DNA of 6,073 nt. It comes from Sulfurospirillum sp. UBA1314. GTDB taxonomy: Bacteria > Campylobacterota > Campylobacteria > Campylobacterales > Sulfurospirillaceae. Every line of letters starts with the position of its first letter. The first letter of the stretch is position 1. This document shows, one piece after another, positions 1-5,081 of the stretch. The notes under the pieces are model-generated. The model was not told where the DNA came from. It ran no database searches and saw only the letters and a program-made list of their open reading frames with translations. The stretch lies in assembly GCA_002307095.1 (NCBI GenBank), contig DBTO01000139.1, forward strand, positions 1 through 6,073, given 5' to 3'. The translations under genes and the position numbers were made by a program.

Positions 1-1094
1 TTGCCCATGAAAAAGGGCTCGACATCAACGAAGTTAAAAACACCGTAACCTTGGCACTTGTCAAGACTGCGAAACGCATTTACGGTGCAGAATACGAATA
101 CGGCGCAGAGATTGACCCTGCGACAAAAACACTTAAACTTTATCAAAAAGTCATCGTCGTCGAACCTGATGATGCAAGACTCTTAGAGGGTAATGAAAAT
201 TTTATCGCAATTAAAGAGGCAAAAGAGGTTGATCCCGAGATTGAAATTGGCGATGAATTGACCTATGAATTACCACTCGATAACCTAGGCAGAACAGCTG
301 CTGCAACGCTTCAAAAAGAGCTAGAGTATCATATTCAACGCCTCTTAGAAAATAACATTTTTGAAAAATACCAAAAACTTGTGGGCAAAACCGTTTTTGG
401 AACCGTGGTACGCGTGGATAATGATGAAAATACCTACATTGAGATTGAAGAAATTAGAGCGGTGCTGCCTCGTAAAAACCGTATTAAAGGTGAGAAATTT
501 AAAGTCGGTAACGTGGTTAAAAGTGTGATTCGCAAAGTGTTAATTGACAAAGCACAAGGTATGTATGTTGAACTTTCACGTACCAGCCCAAAATTTTTAG
601 AGTCGCTTTTAGAACTTGAAGTACCTGAAATCAAAGATGAGTTTATTAAAATCATCGGAAGTGCGAGGATCCCAGGGGAGCGAGCGAAGATTGCATTAAC
701 CTCACTTCACCCCAATATAGATGCCGTGGGTGCAACCGTTGGAACCAAAGGTGTGAGAATTAACGCGGTCAGCAAAGAGCTGCACAATGAAAATATTGAC
801 TGTATAGAATTTTCCAATGTTCCTGAGATTTTTATTGCGCGTTCTCTAAGTCCCGCAATTATCTCGAACGTTAGAATTCAAAATGGCAAAGCCATTGTCA
901 CGCTTCCAAGTGATCAAAAATCAAAAGCGATTGGCAAAAATGGCATTAATATTCGTCTAACATCTATGCTGACGGGTTTTGAAATTGAACTGGTCGAATC
1001 AGGTGGAGCAAGCGTAAATAACGATACAAGCGGTGATGAGCAAGCAGAACAACGCGATCCAAATGCACTTAAAAACCTTTTTGGCGGACTATAA
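1..1094 (+). CDS. nusA: Transcription termination/antitermination factor NusA, 5'-truncated by window edge
   Basis: NusA binds RNA polymerase and nascent RNA and modulates pausing, intrinsic termination and antitermination in the cytoplasm. The reading frame is open from base 3 (AHEKGLDINEVK...), so the TTG at base 51 is an internal leucine codon and not the start; about a dozen N-terminal residues are missing. Numbering visible residues from base 3: the N-terminal polymerase-binding domain is about 1-125, the S1 domain about 127-193 (GKTVFGTVVRV onward), then two KH domains. The linker into KH1 carries the hallmark IPGERAKIAL; the GxxG loops are GTKG at about 247-250 (KH1) and GKNG at about 311-314 (KH2). 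A short tail ends in ALKNLFGGL, and the C-terminal acidic repeats of the 495-residue E. coli protein are absent. The visible 363 residues agree with the roughly 360-residue Campylobacterota form. The gene is convergent with the operon to its right. Identity is secure. Confidence 0.97.
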   Translation, partial: AHEKGLDINEVKNTVTLALVKTAKRIYGAEYEYGAEIDPATKTLKLYQKVIVVEPDDARLLEGNENFIAIKEAKEVDPEIEIGDELTYELPLDNLGRTAAATLQKELEYHIQRLLENNIFEKYQKLVGKTVFGTVVRVDNDENTYIEIEEIRAVLPRKNRIKGEKFKVGNVVKSVIRKVLIDKAQGMYVELSRTSPKFLESLLELEVPEIKDEFIKIIGSARIPGERAKIALTSLHPNIDAVGATVGTKGVRINAVSKELHNENIDCIEFSNVPEIFIARSLSPAIISNVRIQNGKAIVTLPSDQKSKAIGKNGINIRLTSMLTGFEIELVESGGASVNNDTSGDEQAEQRDPNALKNLFGGL

Positions 1095-1098
1095 TATT

Positions 1099-1136
1099 AT
1101 AGAGTTCTTGCAAAATCAGTTTTGCAAGAACTCTAT
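1099..1136. terminator. Perfect inverted repeat, probable bidirectional terminator
   Basis: Bases 1099-1115 (ATAGAGTTCTTGCAAAA) pair perfectly with 1120-1136, giving a 17-bp stem around the 4-base loop TCAG. The stem starts 5 bases after the nusA stop codon and lies 28 bases beyond the stop of the lipoprotein gene on the other strand, which is the expected place for a shared terminator between convergent genes. The stem is AT-rich (5 G:C pairs of 17), and the T-runs after it are imperfect on both strands (TTCTTT on the plus strand, broken on the minus strand). Its efficiency as an intrinsic terminator is therefore uncertain, although the hairpin itself is unambiguous. Confidence 0.8.
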
Positions 1137-1138
1137 TC

Positions 1139-1150
1139 TTTACATGTAAA
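1139..1150. repeat. Palindrome TTTACATGTAAA, intergenic copy
   Basis: This is a perfect 12-bp palindrome containing the 10-mer TTACATGTAA. It lies two bases after the nusA terminator hairpin and 14 bases beyond the stop codon of the lipoprotein gene. The same 10-mer recurs at 3243-3252 and 5090-5099. This is the only copy outside a coding region. It does not sit upstream of any gene start, so a promoter-operator role here is unlikely. Function unknown. Confidence 0.7.
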
Positions 1151-1164
1151 CTTCTTTTTCGTAT

Positions 1165-1317
1165 CTATTCTGTCTTCTCTTTGACATATTCAGCACCATG
1201 ATTAATCTTCTCTTTGGTCCATTCCGCACCATCTTTGGCATCTTTTTTAACACCGCCCCACGTTGCGCATCCGCTCATAAGTCCAACGGTTACTAAAATT
1301 AAAAGAATAGTTTTCAT
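1165..1317 (-). CDS. Small entericidin-like lipoprotein, 50 residues
   Basis: The frame opens MKTILLILVTVGLMSGCATW: a lysine, a hydrophobic stretch of about 12 residues, and the lipobox-like MSGC with the lipidated cysteine at position 17. This predicts export by Sec and processing by signal peptidase II to a mature lipoprotein of 34 residues. The mature part is highly charged and helical in character (WGGVKKDAKDGAEWTKEKI...), with an 11-residue repeat: GAEWTKEK at 30-37 and GAEYVKEK at 41-48. The size and the GC-x-T-x-x-G-x-x-x-D pattern after the lipobox resemble entericidin A/B (EcnA/EcnB) family lipoproteins, but similarity is limited, and the family name is an inference. The start is supported by AAGGA at 1325-1329, seven bases upstream. 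It follows the permease gene after 22 bases and is probably its cotranscribed last gene. I see no convincing promoter of its own. Role unknown; perhaps an envelope stress or structural lipoprotein. Confidence 0.85.
   Translation of the reverse strand: MKTILLILVTVGLMSGCATWGGVKKDAKDGAEWTKEKINHGAEYVKEKTE
1174..1230 (-). repeat. Tandem 33-base unit inside the lipoprotein gene
   Basis: The 24 bases at 1174-1197 and those at 1207-1230 match at 19 positions with a 33-base offset. They encode GAEYVKEK and GAEWTKEK, an 11-residue periodicity. Such 11-mers are typical of amphipathic helices in LEA-like and small surface lipoproteins. Several of the differences change the residue (W/Y, T/V), so the two units are diverged rather than freshly duplicated. 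Confidence 0.7.
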
Positions 1318-1324
1318 CAGTTTG

Positions 1325-1329
1325 TCCTT
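1325..1329 (-). promoter_or_regulatory. Ribosome binding site of the small lipoprotein gene
   Basis: AAGGA on the minus strand lies seven bases before the ATG at 1317, in the 22-base gap after the permease stop codon. It is the main evidence that this short frame is translated. Confidence 0.75.
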
Positions 1330-1339
1330 TTAAGGTAAG

Positions 1340-2305
1340 TTATCCTCTGCGTTTAAAATGAGGATTGAGTTTTGTTAAAACCAAATCGGCAACCATATTT
1401 CCAAGTAAAGTCAAAAAAGAGGAGATAATGAGTATCCCCATAATCACAGGATAATCCCTGCTTAAAGCACTCTGGTAAAACAGGAGTCCCATGCCATTGA
1501 TCGCAAAAATAGACTCCAAGATGACACTTCCACCAATGAGACCAGGCAGCGAAAGCCCCAGAATCGTTACAATCGGAGGCGAAAGATTGGGTAAAATAAA
1601 CCGCATTAAAAGCGCTTTTCCTTCAATGCCTCTGCTTTTGGCAAAGAAGATGTAGTCGCTTTTTAAAATATTGAGCGTTAAACTTCGCACGTACAAGATC
1701 AAACTCCCCAATCCTCCAAAAACCATCACAAAAATAGGCAAAACCAAATGCCACGCCATATCGGACAGATAAACCCATCCACTTTCGCTTATCCCTTGAG
1801 AGTGAAGCCCAGAGATAGGAAAAAGTTTCCACTGAACCGCCAAAAGAATCACTAGCAAAAGGGCGAGGTAAAACGAAGGCATCGCGTAACTGATCAGCGC
1901 CATTTGTTTGATGCTTTTATCATAAAGCTTTGAATGCTTCATGGCTGATTTGATGCCCCAATACAGCGCTAACATAAAGACTAAAATCATACTAATCACA
2001 TTCATCAAAAGGGTGATGGGAAGGCGTTCTAAGATCTCATCGCGTACCAATTTTCCACTGGCAAAGGAGATGCCAAAGTCTAGTTGAAGCATCGCTTTAA
2101 ACCATGCGAAGAATTGTGTGCTCAGGGATTGATCGAGTCCGTAAACACGTTTGAGTTGTTCGAGAGATTCTGGGGTAATGTTGGGATTGAGTTCACCACT
2201 GGCAAAGAACGAGTTCGGGGCGAGATGAATCGCCCCAAAAGAGATCAAAGAAATAATGCAGAGCATCAGTACTACATATCCAAGTTTTTGCAGCACTAAT
2301 TTCAT
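1340..2305 (-). CDS. DppB/OppB-type ABC transporter permease
   Basis: This is an inner-membrane permease subunit of the binding-protein-dependent dipeptide/oligopeptide/nickel class (PepT family). The 321 residues are the usual length. By eye there are about six membrane segments: roughly 8-28, 99-119, 135-157, 187-207, 243-265 and 287-309. The long first periplasmic loop carries the family pattern YGLDQSL...FFAWFKAMLQLDFGISFASGK...ERLPITLL (55-100). The cytoplasmic EAA loop that docks the ATPase is intact at about 216-245 (DYIFFAKSRGI...LPN), and the end DYPVIMGILIISSFLTLLGN is typical. The start is supported by AAGGA at 2312-2316. The gene begins nine bases after fabI and is probably cotranscribed with it. 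No DppC-like permease, ATPase or substrate-binding gene lies in the window, so the partners must be encoded elsewhere. The substrate (peptide, nickel or other) cannot be told from this subunit. Confidence 0.92.
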   Translation of the reverse strand: MKLVLQKLGYVVLMLCIISLISFGAIHLAPNSFFASGELNPNITPESLEQLKRVYGLDQSLSTQFFAWFKAMLQLDFGISFASGKLVRDEILERLPITLLMNVISMILVFMLALYWGIKSAMKHSKLYDKSIKQMALISYAMPSFYLALLLVILLAVQWKLFPISGLHSQGISESGWVYLSDMAWHLVLPIFVMVFGGLGSLILYVRSLTLNILKSDYIFFAKSRGIEGKALLMRFILPNLSPPIVTILGLSLPGLIGGSVILESIFAINGMGLLFYQSALSRDYPVIMGILIISSFLTLLGNMVADLVLTKLNPHFKRRG

Positions 2306-2311
2306 GCGGTT

Positions 2312-2316
2312 TCCTT
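2312..2316 (-). promoter_or_regulatory. Ribosome binding site of the permease gene, overlapping the fabI stop
   Basis: AAGGA sits six bases before the permease ATG, and its first two bases belong to the TAA stop of fabI (2315-2317). This arrangement suits translational coupling between fabI and the permease gene. Confidence 0.75.
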
Positions 2317-3136
2317 ATTTTTGATTATCCCATGCAAGAATGGTATGACCCTCATCATCGGTCTCGTCCATTCCCATACCCATGATGTTATAGCCGCTAT
2401 CGACGTAGTGAATTTCACCCGTAACGCCACTGGAAAGGTCACTTAAAAGGTACATGCCGCTGTTGCCCACTTCATCGGTCGTCACATTTTTACGCAGCGG
2501 TGCGTTGATTTCATTCCAACGAAGGATCATTCTAAAATCACCTATGCCACTCGCTGCAAGAGTTTTAATAGGCCCTGCACTGATTGCATTCACACGAATG
2601 CCCTGACGACCAAGATCAACGGCAAGGTAACGCACGCTTGCTTCAAGAGCCGCTTTAGCAACACCCATCACATTGTAATGCGGTACATAACGAGGACCGC
2701 CTAAATAAGAGAGCGTTAAGATAGAACTGTTGTCATTTAACACAGGCAAACACGCGCGTGAAAGGGAAACCAATGAATAAGCCGATGTTCCAAGCGCGAT
2801 GTCAAATGCCTCTTTGGTGGTGTCGACAAATTTACCGCTAAGGGCTTCTTTAGGCGCATATGCGACTGAGTGAACCACAAAATCGATCTTTCCAAAATCT
2901 TTTTCCAATGAAGCGGTCAAGGCTTCTAAATGGGCTGGATTATTAATGTCAAGCTCATACACTTTGTCACTACCAAACTCATCGGCAATGGGGCGTACAC
3001 GCTTTTCCAACGATTCATTTAAGTAGGTAAACGCAAGCTCAGCCCCTTGTTCTCTGCACGCTTTTGCGATGCCATACGCAATCGATTTATTATTGGCAAT
3101 ACCTACGATAAGACCTTTTTTGCCCTTCATAACCAT
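2315..3136 (-). CDS. fabI: Enoyl-[acyl-carrier-protein] reductase (NADH), FabI
   Basis: FabI reduces trans-2-enoyl-ACP to acyl-ACP, the final step of each type II fatty-acid elongation cycle, in the cytoplasm. It is a 273-residue member of the short-chain dehydrogenase superfamily. The FabI-type nucleotide motif is at 12-24 (GIANNKSIAYGIA). The active site is Tyr154 and Lys161 in YNVMGVAK (FabI spacing Tyr-x6-Lys), with the second family tyrosine Tyr144 in LSYLGG. SAGPIKTLAASGI (186-198) is the substrate-loop region. The position matching E. coli Gly93, known for triclosan-resistance substitutions, is Ala92, as I recall it in Campylobacter and Helicobacter. Two possible starts, Met1 and Met3, are both ATG; the Shine-Dalgarno spacing favours the first (3136). 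It follows tpiA after 14 bases. The same tpiA-fabI adjacency is known in C. jejuni and H. pylori. Identity is secure. Confidence 0.97.
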   Translation of the reverse strand: MVMKGKKGLIVGIANNKSIAYGIAKACREQGAELAFTYLNESLEKRVRPIADEFGSDKVYELDINNPAHLEALTASLEKDFGKIDFVVHSVAYAPKEALSGKFVDTTKEAFDIALGTSAYSLVSLSRACLPVLNDNSSILTLSYLGGPRYVPHYNVMGVAKAALEASVRYLAVDLGRQGIRVNAISAGPIKTLAASGIGDFRMILRWNEINAPLRKNVTTDEVGNSGMYLLSDLSSGVTGEIHYVDSGYNIMGMGMDETDDEGHTILAWDNQK

Positions 3137-3144
3137 ACTTCACT

Positions 3145-3149
3145 CTCCT
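3145..3149 (-). promoter_or_regulatory. Ribosome binding site deciding the fabI start
   Basis: AGGAG, within GAGGAGAG at 3143-3150, lies eight bases before the ATG at 3136 and 14 bases before the in-frame ATG two codons later. The spacing favours the upstream start. It occupies the gap between the tpiA stop and fabI. Confidence 0.8.
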
Positions 3150-3150
3150 C

Positions 3151-3864
3151 TTATTTTTTGACGTTATCTGCGATGCGAATCATCTCGCAAAACGCGTTTT
3201 CATTCCAACTCGCTGTTCCCACTAAAACACCATCGCAGGCGTTTACATGTAAGATCGTTTCAATGTTTTCAACCTTCACACTACCGCCATACAGCAGGGG
3301 AGTTGAGAGTTTTTCACGCAAGCGTGTTAACACCTCTTCAATGTCTTCTATGCTCGCGGTTAACCCCGTACCAATCGCCCAAACAGGCTCGTACGCAATG
3401 ATGAGTTTGTCGTAATTAATATCAATGCCTTCAAACTGTTCCCAAAGATAGCTCATCACCGCATCAATTCCTTGCACACGAATCTCGGAGGGCTCACCAA
3501 TGCAATAAATGATCTCAGATTCTCTGGCTTTGGCAAAATCATACTTCTGTGCACTCAAATTTTGTGACTCTTTTAAGATATGACGTCTCTCACTGTGACC
3601 AATCAGAACGGTTTGGATGCCGAACTCTTCGAGCTGTTCAAAGCCAATTTCACCCGTATATGAGCCATTTTGCACAGGATAAAAATTTTGCGCTCCCACT
3701 TTAAGACTCGCAACCTCATCAAAGCGATCCAACGCCGTAAAAGGAGCAAAAATGCGCACCTGTTGCTCACTTTTAGTGTTTGAAACAAACGTTTGTATCG
3801 CTTGAACAAATGCCTTTGCAGAACTTCTGGTGTAGTTGGTTTTAAAATTTGAAGCAATGATCAT
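3151..3864 (-). CDS. tpiA: Triosephosphate isomerase
   Basis: TpiA interconverts dihydroxyacetone phosphate and glyceraldehyde 3-phosphate in the cytoplasm and acts as a TIM-barrel dimer. Catalytic residues are visible: Asn6 and Lys8 in NFKTN, His90 in IGHSERR and Glu159 in AYEPVWAIGTG, which includes the mobile loop 6. The phosphate-binding YGGSV is at 192-196 and the late GVLVGTAS at 212-219. At 237 residues it is shorter than the roughly 250-residue norm, as is usual in Campylobacterota. It starts two bases after the pgk stop codon with only a weak GAGAG nine bases upstream, so its translation probably depends on ribosomes finishing pgk. The TTACATGTAA palindrome encodes Leu205-His-Val. 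Identity is secure. Confidence 0.97.
   Translation of the reverse strand: MIIASNFKTNYTRSSAKAFVQAIQTFVSNTKSEQQVRIFAPFTALDRFDEVASLKVGAQNFYPVQNGSYTGEIGFEQLEEFGIQTVLIGHSERRHILKESQNLSAQKYDFAKARESEIIYCIGEPSEIRVQGIDAVMSYLWEQFEGIDINYDKLIIAYEPVWAIGTGLTASIEDIEEVLTRLREKLSTPLLYGGSVKVENIETILHVNACDGVLVGTASWNENAFCEMIRIADNVKK
3243..3252. repeat. Palindrome TTACATGTAA inside tpiA
   Basis: This is the second of three exact copies. On the minus strand it is read in frame as TTA CAT GTA A, giving Leu-His-Val then the first base of Asn. It is flanked on the plus strand by GT and GATC, so beyond the 10-mer it shares only one extra T with the intergenic copy. Confidence 0.7.
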
Positions 3865-3866
3865 GC

Positions 3867-5066
3867 TTATTCGCTCTCGTCTTTACTCAAAACTTTTACC
3901 CCTGGAAGCTCTTTACCTTCGATGAGCTCTAAACTTGCCCCTCCACCGGTTGAGATAAACGTCATCTCATCGGCATCGCCTGCTCGTGCAACCACGTCAG
4001 CCGTATCGCCACCACCGACAACGGTTGTTGCGTGTGCTTCTGCAATTACATGGGACATTTTAAAACTGCCTTTGGAGAATTTTTCAAGCTCAAAAACGCC
4101 CATCGGACCATTCCAAAGAATCGTTTGCGCATCGGCAAGTGCTTCTCTAAAAAGACGTGACGTCGCAGGTCCGATATCAAGCCCCATCCATCCTTTGGGG
4201 ATCTCTTGAACAGTCACAAATTTGATCGTTGCGTCTTGTGAGCAGGTTTGTGCCGCCACCACATCGACGGGTAAGTAGAGTTTCACACCCAGACGTTTCG
4301 CCTCTTCCATGACACGATTGGCTTCATCTAAAAGTTCATCTTCGACCAATGAATTTCCAATATCAAGCCCTTGCGCTTTTAAAAACGTAAATGCCATACC
4401 GCCACCGATAACGAGTTTATCAACACGTGGGAGTAAATTGACCAGTGCTTGAAGTTTTCCACTGACTTTGCTACCACCCACAACGGCGACAAACGGACGC
4501 GTTGGACGACGAAGCAAGTTTTTAGAAAATTCGACCTCTTTTTGAAGTAAAAATCCAGCGGCGGAACTTTTTTCATTAAAATAGTGCGTAATCGCTTCCA
4601 CCGAAGCGTGAGCACGGTGACACACGCCAAACGCATCGTTGATGTACACTTCCGCCATATCGGCAAGCGCTTTGGCAAACTCTTCATCATTTGCGGTTTC
4701 GCCCTTACTAAAGCGAAGGTTTTCTAAGAGTAAAATTTCACCCGGTTGCAACGCGGCTGCTTTTTCAGTGGCATCTTTTCCGATGACATCAGAAGCTAAA
4801 ATAACCTCTTTATCTAAAAGACGTTTGAGTCTCATTTGGACGGGTGCTAAGGAATATTTTTCATCCACAACACCTTTTGGGCGACCCAAGTGACTGGCTA
4901 AAATAATCGAACAGCCATGATCCAAGCAGTAACGAATCGTAGGGATCGCTGAGCGTACACGTCTGTCATCGGTGATATTGGTAAATTCATCTAAAGGCAC
5001 GTTGAAATCACAACGAATAAATACTTTTTTGCCTGCAATATCGAGGTCTCTAATGGAGCGAATCAT
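3867..5066 (-). CDS. pgk: Phosphoglycerate kinase
   Basis: Pgk transfers phosphate between 1,3-bisphosphoglycerate/ADP and 3-phosphoglycerate/ATP; the cytoplasmic enzyme works in both glycolysis and gluconeogenesis. At 399 residues it is full length for the bacterial two-lobed monomer. N-lobe substrate site: RCDFNVP at 18-24, SHLGRPKG at 58-65, ENLRF at 115-119 and Arg151 in CHRAHAS. C-lobe nucleotide site: GGSKVSGK at 197-204, GGGMAFTFL at 221-229, WNGPMGVFE at 318-326, GGGDT at 351-355 and STGGGASLE at 372-380. No key motif is missing. It begins 15 bases after gap. AAGGA at 5073-5077, six bases before the ATG at 5066, supports the start. Gene order gap-pgk-tpiA places the three triose-phosphate enzymes in one unit. 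Identity is secure. Confidence 0.98.
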   Translation of the reverse strand: MIRSIRDLDIAGKKVFIRCDFNVPLDEFTNITDDRRVRSAIPTIRYCLDHGCSIILASHLGRPKGVVDEKYSLAPVQMRLKRLLDKEVILASDVIGKDATEKAAALQPGEILLLENLRFSKGETANDEEFAKALADMAEVYINDAFGVCHRAHASVEAITHYFNEKSSAAGFLLQKEVEFSKNLLRRPTRPFVAVVGGSKVSGKLQALVNLLPRVDKLVIGGGMAFTFLKAQGLDIGNSLVEDELLDEANRVMEEAKRLGVKLYLPVDVVAAQTCSQDATIKFVTVQEIPKGWMGLDIGPATSRLFREALADAQTILWNGPMGVFELEKFSKGSFKMSHVIAEAHATTVVGGGDTADVVARAGDADEMTFISTGGGASLELIEGKELPGVKVLSKDESE

Positions 5067-5072
5067 TCCTTA

Positions 5073-5077
5073 TCCTT
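5073..5077 (-). promoter_or_regulatory. Ribosome binding site of pgk
   Basis: AAGGA lies six bases before the pgk ATG, in the short gap after gap. A second AGGA abuts the ATG directly and is too close to serve. Confidence 0.75.
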
Positions 5078-5081
5078 ACGT

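Noticed and set aside
51..53. TTG as a possible start codon for nusA
   Set aside because: The same frame is open back to base 3 and encodes typical NusA N-terminal sequence (AHEKGLDINEVK), so this codon is internal.
434..655. Minus-strand open frame of 73 codons opposite nusA
   Set aside because: It is fully inside nusA, low-complexity and serine/leucine-rich, with no ribosome binding site noted.
1318..1400. A separate promoter for the small lipoprotein gene
   Set aside because: I saw no pair of -35 and -10 like elements in the end of the permease gene good enough to call; AT-rich stretches alone are not evidence.
3047..3415. Plus-strand open frame of 122 codons across the fabI/tpiA junction
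   Set aside because: It lies opposite two well-identified genes, has no recognisable domain, and crosses their junction, as a chance antisense frame would.
3922..4209. Plus-strand open frame of 95 codons opposite pgk
   Set aside because: It is antisense to conserved pgk motifs; the serine/alanine/proline-rich translation is what glycine-rich pgk codons give on the other strand.
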